Part shown: positions 30,084-38,422 of the stretch, one piece after another
How the letters are laid out: each line of letters opens with the position of its first letter
Numbering within the stretch: position 1 is the stretch's first letter
Assembly: GCA_025463135.1 (NCBI GenBank)
Contig: JAOAPY010000032.1
Span: forward strand, 62,001-126,000
Length of the DNA: 64,000 nt
Direction: 5' to 3'
Origin: Acidobacteriota bacterium
GTDB taxonomy: Bacteria; Acidobacteriota; Blastocatellia; Pyrinomonadales; Pyrinomonadaceae
Made by a program: the position numbers and the translations under genes
The notes under the pieces: generated by a model
The model's database searches: none
The model's input: the letters and a program-made list of their open reading frames with translations, nothing else
What the model was told of the DNA's origin: nothing

Positions 30084-31328
30084 TTAGTTATTTTTTGGCG
30101 ACCCATCAAGAGGCAAGGGGACATAGAGCTTTCCGTCTATCTGTGGTTGGAAAACACCCCGTCGAATTAACTCAGCAATTGCCTTAGTTATCATGTGGTT
30201 TGACACGCCAATTTGTTCTGCGACTTGCTTGCTCGCATCTTTGGGCCACGGTTGAGGGGGCATTCTTTCTTGCACCAGTTTTAGTATTTCCTGCGTGGGC
30301 TTCGTTTCATCCGGCTGAGGCGGAGGAATTGAGGTAACGCGAACATCATCATCAGGGGTCCTAACTACTCGTATGGTCTCGTTGCAGGTATCACACTTTA
30401 TGCGCACGGACGATCCGGGAAATGCGTCTAAGTGCACTCTAAGCTCAACATCACACCAAGGACACTTGATTTCTGCCGGGATAGCACCCCTGATCTCAAG
30501 CTGAAAGCCCGCATCTTTATTGTACCGAGATATTAACTGCGTTTGGCACGAAGCACACTTTACGGCCTTAATACTGCGGGGGTTAGTTCTTTGGCGAAAT
30601 TTCACGCTCTGACTACATGACGGGCACGGTTTCTCAACCTCTTCCTTTCTCGGTTTCTTCGATATCCTCGGCAGTCTTATGGAAGTACCAACGACATCTG
30701 TGACGAGCAATCTTAGCTCCTTTCTAATCGACTCGATGTCAGATTTCAGCGCACCGGTATCATCATGTTTACTCTCTCGTTCGGCTCTGTCTGTTGCCCA
30801 GAGCATCTGTAATCTCTCTATGATATCCCGAAGATCTTCTTCCCTCTCTTCTCGTTCTTCACGCTGTTGGCTCAATTCATCACCGATAACTCCTTCCCAA
30901 TCACTCAAACCTGTATCATTGATTGACTTGAGAGTCTTAATAATGTGTATGGCGCTCTCCATCCTCTCTTCTTTTGCCAAGAGCTTTTCCTCAGTTGTTT
31001 CGTAGTCAGTGCTATCAAGTTCCTGTTGTAGATAAACAGAGAGGAGGTTCAGCTCATTCGAGAGATTGTTGACCTTCTCCGCAGCTTTCAAGGCATACAT
31101 GCGCAGATTGGCTTGGTGGAATTCCTTGACGTCTTGGATGGCTCTTTTACTCGAAGACTCGCCATAAATGTGCGAAACCACCCACGTGCCAAGTATTGAA
31201 CAAATAAACAGAATGATACTTAACAGGCCTGTTTCTTTGGGGGTGAGACTCCCATAGCTCAAAACAAAGATGCTGCCCAATACCCCTACTATCAAAACAA
31301 TCACAATTGCTTTTAGAAATCCCGACAT
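30084..31328 (-). CDS. membrane coiled-coil protein with zinc ribbons and winged-helix end
   Basis: 414 residues, no family recognised. Two N-terminal transmembrane helices (about 5-25, 34-53) are followed by a long charged coiled coil (about 60-215, including QREEREEREEDLRDIIERL). Three cysteine-pair modules come next: CPSCSQSV with KCASCQTQ, then KCPWCDVE with KCDTCNET, consistent with two four-Cys zinc ribbons. The end (about 340-405) resembles a small winged helix (KDASKQVAEQIGVSNHMITKAIAELIRRGVF). GGAGG before ATG 31328 is a strong start. GC is lower than in its neighbours: two 60-base lines that I counted have 48% and 43%, against 67% in one line of the pirin gene. This suggests recent transfer. 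Confidence 0.8.
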   Translation of the reverse strand: MSGFLKAIVIVLIVGVLGSIFVLSYGSLTPKETGLLSIILFICSILGTWVVSHIYGESSSKRAIQDVKEFHQANLRMYALKAAEKVNNLSNELNLLSVYLQQELDSTDYETTEEKLLAKEERMESAIHIIKTLKSINDTGLSDWEGVIGDELSQQREEREEREEDLRDIIERLQMLWATDRAERESKHDDTGALKSDIESIRKELRLLVTDVVGTSIRLPRISKKPRKEEVEKPCPSCSQSVKFRQRTNPRSIKAVKCASCQTQLISRYNKDAGFQLEIRGAIPAEIKCPWCDVELRVHLDAFPGSSVRIKCDTCNETIRVVRTPDDDVRVTSIPPPQPDETKPTQEILKLVQERMPPQPWPKDASKQVAEQIGVSNHMITKAIAELIRRGVFQPQIDGKLYVPLPLDGSPKNN

Positions 31329-31481
31329 GATGAGCCTCCAAAAAAAGTACCAGAAGCAATCTAACCATATGTTCTGCCGCGGATCGGTGACGCAATACCG
31401 GATTTGGTGGTATTTATGCGGCTCCGCTAAGCCCGCTGGTTATTACCTCTAACAATTCGAGTATAGGCTAATCCTCAGGCA

Positions 31482-31535
31482 ATGCCGACTCCAAAGCTGC
31501 TCGATCAGGTAAGAATCGTCGCGCGTCTCAAGCAT
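31482..31535 (+). pseudogene. possible N-terminal relic of a tyrosine recombinase
   Basis: The frame opens with MPTPKLLDQVRIVARLKH, which resembles the first residues of integron-type tyrosine recombinases (PKLLDQVR..RLKH). The resemblance then stops and the frame runs into palindromic repeats, so the 136-codon frame is not a gene. Only about 18 residues support this, so the call is tentative. Confidence 0.35.
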
Positions 31536-31684
31536 GCGGTCGCATTCGACATCCCTATCATTCCAGGAATTCCTGGGTCGACGTTGGATTTGAAAATCAA
31601 ACAACTCAACATCAAGAAACACACCACTCGTGAAACCCTTTATCACAAGAAGTACCGTTTTTCTGACGTTAGCGGACGATTGAA

Positions 31685-31861
31685 AATAGCCCAGCGATTC
31701 ATCGCTGGGGCTGGGCAGGAGTCCGAGACGAAGTCCGTGAACAGATCAGAGGCTCCAGAGGTTATCATTCAGCCGTCCGCTTCACGGACTACAAAGCCTT
31801 CAGCTCTTCATCCCAGCAGTGAACTGCTGGGCTACTATTATTCGTCCGCTGTGCGGAGTGA
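31685..31861. repeat. run of short palindromes
   Basis: Three or four small hairpins follow one another: CCCAGCGATTCATCGCTGGG, GTCCGCTTCACGGAC, and CCCAGCAGTGAACTGCTGGG, then GTCCGCTGTGCGGA. The first and third are variants of one unit and the second and fourth of another, giving an A-B-A-B arrangement. The rest of the 31329-32092 gap holds no gene that I can support. Confidence 0.6.
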
Positions 31862-32092
31862 TAGACCTACTCTTCGTGCAAAGCCCTACTAAGTCCTCGT
31901 TCAACTCCCATAATCCTGGCACTTCCTAACATCCTGTCACTCCAATTTCCTCTTAGGACCTGTTTTCATTGAAATCCGATAAAGTAAATAACTATTGACA
32001 GGTTCCTGTCCATAGTTTCGAGGTCCATTCTAAAACGATAAGGAATACCTGCGGGAGGCGCAGCATCGGTCTGAGTCCAAGGCCTCCCACGG

Positions 32093-32133
32093 TTGACATC
32101 TGCCTTACTCTGAAGTATCTTGATGTCAAGGTA
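32093..32133 (+). promoter_or_regulatory. promoter with overlapping operator upstream of pirin gene
   Basis: TTGACA (32093-32098), a 17-bp spacer and TATCTT (32116-32121) form a near-consensus sigma70 promoter. The -10 box is the left half of the imperfect palindrome TATCTTGATGTCAAGGTA (32116-32133), of a size and shape bound by MarR-type repressors. No MarR gene is in the window. The leader to the pirin ATG would be about 85 nt. Confidence 0.5.
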
Positions 32134-32215
32134 AATCGGCGCCAGGCGGTGGTGCAGAGTGAAGAGGGCGCCGCGTGATCCGAAAATAAGATATACGTTT
32201 GAAGAGGTGAGATTT

Positions 32216-33142
32216 ATGTCGATGGTGAAAGAAGCATTGGGAACTGAAAAGACGCAAACAAATGAAGGACGGACGGTCGCGGGAATCGTCAACAGTATCG
32301 AGACTTTGGAAGGTGGTGGATTTCTGGTGCGCCGCCCGTTTCCCAAGGCATCGTTTTCAGACTTTGATCCGTTTCTGTTGCTTGATGAGATGGGGCCGAT
32401 GGAGGTGGCACCCGGCGAAGCGAAAGGCGCACCCGATCATCCGCATCGCGGATTCGAGACGGTTACATACATGCTGTCGGGTGACATGGAGCACAAGGAT
32501 TCCAGCGGACATGCCGGACGGCTTAGATCAGGTGACGTGCAATGGATGACTGCGGGCGCAGGCGTGGTCCATGCCGAGATGCCTTCCGCTGAATTCATGC
32601 GGACGGGTGGGCGAATGCATGGGTTCCAACTCTGGGTAAACCTGCCGCGGCGGGACAAAATGATCAATCCGCGCTATCAGGAAATTCCCGGCGCCAGGAT
32701 TCCTAAAGCAATCTCAGCCGATGGCTTAGTTTCCGTCACTGTGATCGCCGGCGAAGCGATGGGCGAGAAAGCCGTCATCGACACACGGACGCCGATTATC
32801 TACTTGCATTACCGACTCGAGCCGGGAGGAGTGGCAACGCAACGGGTACCGAAAAACTATAACGCCTTTGCTTATGTCGTTGAAGGAGCAGGATTGTTCG
32901 GAACAGAGGGCGAGCTTGGCGCGGACGGACAGATGGTCATGTTCGCTCCGGATGGCGACGAAGTAAGAATCGAAAATCCAGCAGATGCAAAAGCAACGCT
33001 GGAAGTATTGGTCATCGCTGGTGCGCCGTTGAATGAACCAATCGCGCGTTACGGACCGTTCGTGATGAACACAGAAGCGGAAATCCATCAAGCGTTTGAG
33101 GACTATCGTCAGGGGCGCATGGGCGCGACTACTGTTGAATGA
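32216..33142 (+). CDS. pirin-family protein
   Basis: 308 residues from ATG 32216, chosen because GAGGTGA lies six bases upstream; the frame is open further up. Pirin N-terminal cupin: FDPFLLLDEMGP, metal ligands in DHPHRGFETVTYMLSGDMEHKD, and MTAGAGVVHAEMP. The C-terminal pirin domain (about 175-290) is complete. Bacterial pirins such as YhhW are Fe/Ni-dependent quercetinase-like dioxygenases or redox-sensing regulators. A DoxX gene follows 60 bp later on the same strand; pirin and DoxX proteins both often appear in quinone or oxidative-stress operons. Confidence 0.9.
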   Translation: MSMVKEALGTEKTQTNEGRTVAGIVNSIETLEGGGFLVRRPFPKASFSDFDPFLLLDEMGPMEVAPGEAKGAPDHPHRGFETVTYMLSGDMEHKDSSGHAGRLRSGDVQWMTAGAGVVHAEMPSAEFMRTGGRMHGFQLWVNLPRRDKMINPRYQEIPGARIPKAISADGLVSVTVIAGEAMGEKAVIDTRTPIIYLHYRLEPGGVATQRVPKNYNAFAYVVEGAGLFGTEGELGADGQMVMFAPDGDEVRIENPADAKATLEVLVIAGAPLNEPIARYGPFVMNTEAEIHQAFEDYRQGRMGATTVE

Positions 33143-33202
33143 GAGTTAACAATGCATAAGCAGAAAAAGTCGCAAGTGTAAGAACGTCAGGAGGGATTTG
33201 AG

Positions 33203-33583
33203 ATGAGAATCGTTGTAGTGATTGTACGCCTTTTACTTGGGCTGATTTTTGTGGTGTTTGGGCTCAATGGCTTTTTGAATTTCTTGAGCATGGGGCCTAT
33301 GCCGACGGGACTGGCCGGGCAGTTTGTCGGGGCGCTGGTCCTTTCTCACTATTTTTGGGTTGTGGCGGCGCTCCAAATTGCAGGCGGCGCGCTACTGTTA
33401 GCGAACCGATTCGTACCGCTCGCGCTGGTGCTGCTTGGGCCGGTAATCGCGAATATCATTTGTTATCACGTGTTCCTGAATCCGAGTGGAGCAATACCGG
33501 CGGCGGTGGTAACAGTCCTGTGGTTGATTGTCTTCTACGGTAAGCGACAATATTTTTCCGGGATATTTGCTCAACGTACTTGA
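33203..33583 (+). CDS. DoxX-family membrane protein
   Basis: 126 residues with four transmembrane helices (about 3-22, 45-68, 72-92, 99-115). The N-terminus (IVRLLLGLIFVVFGLNGFLNF) and GGALLLANRFVPLALVLLGPVIANI are DoxX-like. AGGAGGG precedes ATG 33203. DoxX proteins are inner-membrane components linked to thiosulfate, quinone or oxidative-stress metabolism, with no catalytic motif of their own here. Likely co-transcribed with the pirin gene. Confidence 0.85.
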   Translation: MRIVVVIVRLLLGLIFVVFGLNGFLNFLSMGPMPTGLAGQFVGALVLSHYFWVVAALQIAGGALLLANRFVPLALVLLGPVIANIICYHVFLNPSGAIPAAVVTVLWLIVFYGKRQYFSGIFAQRT

Positions 33584-33761
33584 GTTTCAAGGGTGACGTG
33601 GAAGCGATTCTGGAAGACAAGTCATGACCAGGCGTCGGACGCCATACCACCTTGTACTCCGCAAAGGCATCATCAGGATAACAACATAACCATCGCTCTC
33701 CGGGTTCGGCTGAAGCAATCACCGGCGGTAGTTACCGAGAATGCGCCTGTCAGAGCTGGGT

Positions 33762-33859
33762 GTCTATCGTACTTTGGTATTGGTATCCAACCCGATCAAT
33801 ACCAAAGTATCGATCGATACTTTGGTGCAATAGATTCGCATTTGTACTTGTGATTTACT
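33762..33859 (+). promoter_or_regulatory. palindromic control element, copy B
   Basis: A perfect 26-bp palindrome (33801-33826, half-site ACCAAAGTATCGA mirrored) with an additional half-site ACTTTGGTATTGGT at 33771. GCAATAGATTCGC follows as in copy A, and TGAATCCGAATCGGATGA further on also resembles copy A. The cupin gene starts about 135 bp downstream of the palindrome, followed by the pao operon. The remainder of the 33584-33960 gap has no gene that I can support. Confidence 0.65.
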
Positions 33860-33960
33860 CCCTCCCGCTCAGTGAATCCGAATCGGATGAAGGCGACCGA
33901 AGGCTTCCACAAGAAAAGAACCCTCAATAAAGGAGGACACGTTCCGCAAGAGGTGAAGCC

Positions 33961-34371
33961 TTGAACCAACTGAAAACAATTCTGCCGGAAAACATTGACT
34001 GGAAGCCCTTCGCTGCGTTCCCACCTTTAGTGCGTCTTGCGGTCATTGCAGGTCAGCCGTCGGAACCCGGACCGTACGTGATTCGCGTCAAGGTGCCGGG
34101 CGGCGTGAAGCTGATGCCGCACCGGCACTCCGAGGAACGCATTTACACGGTCATTGCCGGGGTCTTCTACATTGGCGTGGGCGAAGAATTCGACAGCGAC
34201 AAACTCGAGGGCTATCCACCCGGTGCGGTGATTGTATTGCCCGGCAACACGTCTCATTTCCATTGGGCAAAGTCCGGCGAATACATCGCACAGGTCACGG
34301 CGCTTGGGCCGCTGGGTTTTGAATACGTGAACTCGAAAGACGATCCCCGGAACGAGAATTCCCAAAGTTGA
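33961..34371 (+). CDS. small cupin-domain protein
   Basis: 136 residues, start TTG 33961 with GAGGTG upstream. A single cupin barrel: motif 1 VKLMPHRHSEERIYTVIAGVFYIGVG with His-His-Glu metal ligands, and motif 2 PPGAVIVLPGNTSHFHWAKSGE with the third His. No signal peptide. Many such monocupins serve as sensors or minor dioxygenases; substrate unknown. First gene after palindromic element B, 19 bp before paoA-like, so it is likely part of the aldehyde oxidoreductase operon. Confidence 0.87.
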   Translation: MNQLKTILPENIDWKPFAAFPPLVRLAVIAGQPSEPGPYVIRVKVPGGVKLMPHRHSEERIYTVIAGVFYIGVGEEFDSDKLEGYPPGAVIVLPGNTSHFHWAKSGEYIAQVTALGPLGFEYVNSKDDPRNENSQS

Positions 34372-34390
34372 CGATACGAACGGAGGTCTT

Positions 34391-35029
34391 ATGTCAGACG
34401 ACGATCCCAAATCTCTTCCGCCAAGTCCCACCCGACGCAAGTTTCTTTTGACCTCTGGAAGTAGTGTGGCAGCAAGCTTGGTTGCAGCGTACGTACCAGC
34501 CCTCGCAAAAGATGTTGGCGGAGAGAGCGGCCCGGCTCCGACCAATGCCGCGCCAATCATCGAGGGGGCTGTCCCGATTACGCTGCGCATTAATGGTATG
34601 GACCACTCACTTCGGATCGACCCGCGGACGACGCTGCTGGATTGCATCCGGGAGACAGTCGCACTAACTGGAACGAAAAAAGGCTGTGACCATGGTCAAT
34701 GCGGCGCATGCACAGTGCATGTGAACGGCAAGCGTGTGCTTTCCTGCCTCAACCTGGCCCTGATGCACGATGGAGAGGAGGTCACGACTGTCGAAGGCCT
34801 GGGTACGCCTGACGCAATGCATCCGATGCAGGCGTCATTCCTTGCCTGCGACGCTTATCAATGCGGCTATTGCACGTCCGGCCAGATCATGTCGGCCGTC
34901 GCGCTACTGAAGGAACCGTGTGGTTCCGATGACGCGTCGGTGAAGGAACTGATGAGCGGCAACATCTGCCGTTGCGGAGCTTATGGCAATATCGTGGCCG
35001 CGATCCAACAAGTTCGGAAAAACGCCTAA
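34391..35029 (+). CDS. paoA: aldehyde oxidoreductase 2Fe-2S subunit, Tat-exported
   Basis: 212 residues, PaoA/YagT type. A twin-arginine signal (TRRKFLLTSGSSVAASLVAA) exports the assembled complex. The plant-type [2Fe-2S] cluster uses Cys99, 104, 107 and 119 (CDHGQCGAC...LSC). The second cluster uses Cys158, 161, 193 and 195 (CGYC...CRC). Electrons pass from the molybdenum centre through both clusters to FAD. Only this subunit has a signal, as in E. coli PaoABC, so the partners would be carried out with it. 16 bp before paoB. Confidence 0.93.
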   Translation: MSDDDPKSLPPSPTRRKFLLTSGSSVAASLVAAYVPALAKDVGGESGPAPTNAAPIIEGAVPITLRINGMDHSLRIDPRTTLLDCIRETVALTGTKKGCDHGQCGACTVHVNGKRVLSCLNLALMHDGEEVTTVEGLGTPDAMHPMQASFLACDAYQCGYCTSGQIMSAVALLKEPCGSDDASVKELMSGNICRCGAYGNIVAAIQQVRKNA

Positions 35030-35045
35030 CGAGGGAGGGATTTCG

Positions 35046-36047
35046 ATGCACATGTTTGAGTTCATCCGACCGACGGATCCCGCAGCTGCCATTGCGGCTG
35101 CGGCGCAATCGAAAACGGCCCAGCAGGGTGCGGACGTGCGGTTCATGGGCGGGGGCACCACACTGATCGATCTGATGAAGCTAAACGTGGAGACGCCCGA
35201 CCGTGTGCTCGACATCAATCGTCTCCCGCTGGACAAGATCGAGGTCACGCCTGATGGCGGCCTGAAGATCGGTGCGACGGTTCGGAATTCCGATCTCGCA
35301 AATCACCCGAAGGTGCAGAAAGATTATTTGGTCTTGTCGCAGGCGATTCTGAACGGCGCGTCGGCACAGATCCGCAATATGGCGACAGTGGGCGGCAACC
35401 TGCTGCAGCGCACACGTTGTGTCTACTTCCGCGACACGGCTATGTCCTGCAACAAGCGTGAACCCGGCACCGGGTGTCCAGCGATCACCGGTCACAATCG
35501 CACGCTCGCGATCCTGGGTGCAAGCGACCATTGCATCGCGACGAATCCCTCGGACATGTGCGTGGCGATGGCGGCGCTGGAGGCGACGATATACGTGCAA
35601 GGACCCAAAGGATCGCGTGCCATTCCATTCGCCGATTTTCATCTCCTGCCGGGCCGCACGCCACATCAAGAGACCGTATTGGAGCCGGGCGACCTGATCA
35701 CCCACGTAACGCTCCCACCACCTGCCGTCGGAAGCAAGCACCTTTATCTGAAGCTGCGCGATCGAGCGTCGTACGAATTTGCGCTGGCATCGGCAGCGGT
35801 GGTGCTCACGATCGCCGGCGGCAGAATCACGCGTGCACGCGTCGCCCTTGGCGGCGTGGGCACAAGACCGTGGCGCTCGCCGGAGGCTGAGGCGGCGCTT
35901 GCCGGCAAGCCGGCGAACGTTGCGACCTTTCGCCTGGCAGCCGAGGCTGCGCTGCGCAATGCAAGGCCGCAGAGCGAGAACGGTTTCAAGATCGAATTGG
36001 CCAAGCGCTGCCTGATCTATGCATTACGAACGGCTGCAACCAGCTGA
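35046..36047 (+). CDS. paoB: aldehyde oxidoreductase FAD subunit
   Basis: 333 residues from ATG 35046 (AGGGAGGG upstream). FAD-binding domain of the xanthine-dehydrogenase family: GGGTTLIDLMK, ATVGGNLLQRT, GASDHCIATNPSD. Four cysteines at about 125, 135, 144 and 163 (RCVYF, SCNKR, GCPAI, HCIA) correspond to those that hold an extra [4Fe-4S] cluster in PaoB/YagS and its relatives. This, with the gene order, separates the enzyme from ordinary xanthine dehydrogenases. No own signal peptide. Confidence 0.93.
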   Translation: MHMFEFIRPTDPAAAIAAAAQSKTAQQGADVRFMGGGTTLIDLMKLNVETPDRVLDINRLPLDKIEVTPDGGLKIGATVRNSDLANHPKVQKDYLVLSQAILNGASAQIRNMATVGGNLLQRTRCVYFRDTAMSCNKREPGTGCPAITGHNRTLAILGASDHCIATNPSDMCVAMAALEATIYVQGPKGSRAIPFADFHLLPGRTPHQETVLEPGDLITHVTLPPPAVGSKHLYLKLRDRASYEFALASAAVVLTIAGGRITRARVALGGVGTRPWRSPEAEAALAGKPANVATFRLAAEAALRNARPQSENGFKIELAKRCLIYALRTAATS

Positions 36048-36063
36048 TTATTGAGGAGCAATT

Positions 36064-38322
36064 ATGGCGACAACAGACTCATCGCTCTCAACTTCTCCGA
36101 TTGGCCGAGATACGCCTCGTATCGATGGCCCGCGCAAAGTCACGGGTTTGGCGCAGTACACCTCCGATTTTAATTTCCCCGGTATGCTCTACGGCGTTCC
36201 CGTTGAGGCGACGATCGCGAATGGCAAATTACTCGCGCTCGATACTGCTGCCGCGGAAAAAATGTCGGGCGTGCGCGCCGTTTTTCATCGCGGGAACATT
36301 GGAAGGATTTTTCGTTCCACTCCGGCGCCCGGCTTCGATCGCGTCTGTGAAGAGCGGCGGCCACCATTCGAAGATGACGTGATCCGTTACTACGGGCAGT
36401 ACATCGCGCTGGCAGTGGCCGATACCTTCGAAGCCGCCAAGGCCGCAGCGGATGCGGTGCGCGCCACCTACGCCAAAGAAAAATCGAATGTAGAAGCTCG
36501 TCTGAAAGCCGGCGACGATCCGGATGTGGTGCTCACAACCTATGGACCAGCGCCAAGGGAGCAAAGCAAGCGCGGAGACCCTGAAGGCGCGTTTGCGAGT
36601 GCGCCGGTGAAACTTGAGGAAACCTACGTCACGCCTGCGGAGACCCATAATCCGCTTGAACTGCATGCAACCACCGCCATCTGGGATGGAACCATGCTGA
36701 CGCTGTATGACTCGACACAAGGCGTCGTCAATGCGCGCAGCGTACTGGCGCAAATGTTCGGCTTGCCAAAAGAGAGTGTGCGGGTTATTTCGAAGTTCCT
36801 GGGATCGGGGTTCGGCGGCAAGTTATATCCCTGGACGCATGTTCCACTCGCCGTCGCGGCAGCACGGCAATTGGGCAAGCCGCTCAAGTTGGTTGTCAGC
36901 CGCAAAATGATGTTTCAGTCGGTCGGGCATCGCGCGCGTACCCAGCAGCGCCTGCGCCTGGGCGCAAGCCGCGATGGCAAGCTGGTTTCTCTCATGCACG
37001 ACTACGTCTATCACATGTCGATGCTGGACGATTACCACGAAGACTGCGGCGAAGCTACGCCCTTCCATTACAGCGTTCCCAACCTGCGCGTGAGTTTCGG
37101 ACGCGCGCGGCGCAACATCGGCGCGACGGCCGACATGCGCGGCCCGGGCGCCGTGCCCGGTCTTTACGCCACTGAATCGGCGATGAATGAGCTGGCCGAG
37201 AAGCTCAAAATGGATCCCGTCCAGCTCCGCATTCTTAATGAGCCGAAGCTCGACGAATCGAATGGTCTCCCTTTTTCTTCCCGTCATTACGTCGAATGCC
37301 TGAATGTGGGCGCCGAGAAGTTCGGCTGGGCTAAGCGCAACCCGGCGATAGGCTCTATGAAACGCGACGGTCTTACGTTGGGCTGGGGAATGGCGGGTGC
37401 GGCATGGATAGCAGGTCGCTTCGAGGCCGCGGCGAACATGCAATTGCGCGACGACGGCACCGTGCGCGTTTCATGCGCCACGCAAGACATTGGCACCGGC
37501 ATGTACACGATCCTGGCACAACTCGCAGCGGAGAAGACCGGCGTCCCGCTCGACAAGATCGAAGTTGAGCTGGGTGACAGCGCTCTTCCGGACGGCCCGA
37601 TCTCTGGCGGTTCCCTGGCCACGAGCTCGGTGATCCCGGCTGTCTTCAAGGCTGCTGATCAGGCGATCGCATCGATGTTGATCATCGCTGTCACGACTCC
37701 CGGTTCGCCATTCCTCGGGCACAAGCCGGACGATCTAGCGCTGGACAGTGGTCGCATCTTCGTGAAGGCCGAGGGATCCGGGAAAGGCGTTCCTTTCGGC
37801 GACTTGCTGCGTCGCGCGAATGCACGTCTGGTCACGGGCAGCGGCAGTGCTGAAATGACGGCCTTTGCTCCAAACCCAAAGTTCTCCAGGCATTCGTTCG
37901 GCTGTCACTTCGTCGAAGTGACATGGCAGGCCGAGATCGCGCGGTTGCGGGTGAGCCGAGTGGTGACGGTGATGGATGCCGGCCGGATTCTGAATCCGCT
38001 TGCCGGCCGGAATCAGATCCAGGGCGCGGTAGTCATGGGCATCGGCATGGCGCTGTTCGAAGAAACCATTTACGATCCGCAGAACGGCGCGCCTATCAAC
38101 AGCAACCTGGCCGACTACATGGTGACGGTGAATGCCGACGCGCCGCCCATCGACGTCACGTTCCTGGACTATCCCGACAAGGAGATTAATGAACTCGGCG
38201 CACGCGGAATCGGTGAGATTGGATTGGCAGGCATTGCCGCCGCCATCACGGACGCGGTCCATCACGCAACCGGAGTTCGGGTTCGCGAACTGCCGGTGAA
38301 GATTGAGGACTTGTTGGTGTGA
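36064..38322 (+). CDS. paoC: aldehyde oxidoreductase molybdopterin subunit
   Basis: 752 residues, PaoC/YagR type, binding the molybdenum cofactor and oxidising aldehydes to carboxylic acids. The N-terminal a/b hammerhead domain (about 20-130) precedes the Moco domains; conserved stretches are FLGSGFGGKLYPW, DMRGPGAVPGLYATE, CATQDIGTGMYTIL and, near the C-terminus, GARGIGEIGLAG with the catalytic Glu. Length equals the family norm. It follows paoB by 16 bp. The XdhC/PaoD-type Moco-inserting chaperone normally needed is not in the window. Confidence 0.93.
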   Translation: MATTDSSLSTSPIGRDTPRIDGPRKVTGLAQYTSDFNFPGMLYGVPVEATIANGKLLALDTAAAEKMSGVRAVFHRGNIGRIFRSTPAPGFDRVCEERRPPFEDDVIRYYGQYIALAVADTFEAAKAAADAVRATYAKEKSNVEARLKAGDDPDVVLTTYGPAPREQSKRGDPEGAFASAPVKLEETYVTPAETHNPLELHATTAIWDGTMLTLYDSTQGVVNARSVLAQMFGLPKESVRVISKFLGSGFGGKLYPWTHVPLAVAAARQLGKPLKLVVSRKMMFQSVGHRARTQQRLRLGASRDGKLVSLMHDYVYHMSMLDDYHEDCGEATPFHYSVPNLRVSFGRARRNIGATADMRGPGAVPGLYATESAMNELAEKLKMDPVQLRILNEPKLDESNGLPFSSRHYVECLNVGAEKFGWAKRNPAIGSMKRDGLTLGWGMAGAAWIAGRFEAAANMQLRDDGTVRVSCATQDIGTGMYTILAQLAAEKTGVPLDKIEVELGDSALPDGPISGGSLATSSVIPAVFKAADQAIASMLIIAVTTPGSPFLGHKPDDLALDSGRIFVKAEGSGKGVPFGDLLRRANARLVTGSGSAEMTAFAPNPKFSRHSFGCHFVEVTWQAEIARLRVSRVVTVMDAGRILNPLAGRNQIQGAVVMGIGMALFEETIYDPQNGAPINSNLADYMVTVNADAPPIDVTFLDYPDKEINELGARGIGEIGLAGIAAAITDAVHHATGVRVRELPVKIEDLLV

Positions 38323-38422
38323 ACCATGGTTAGCGGGCGCACGTCTATACCGGCTCCGAGCCTCAACTGGGAGGAGCTCTGAGGATTCTTCACCGTCTTG
38401 CTTACACTCTTCGAGCGAGGAT

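Noticed and set aside
31482-31892. 136-codon plus-strand frame as a gene
   Set aside because: Most of it is made of palindromic repeats; only the first 18 codons resemble a known protein start.
21441-33859. Elements A and B as ends of a composite transposon
   Set aside because: Both are in the same orientation at gene starts, no transposase lies between them, and no target duplication was seen; a shared control element explains them more simply, though this is not proven.
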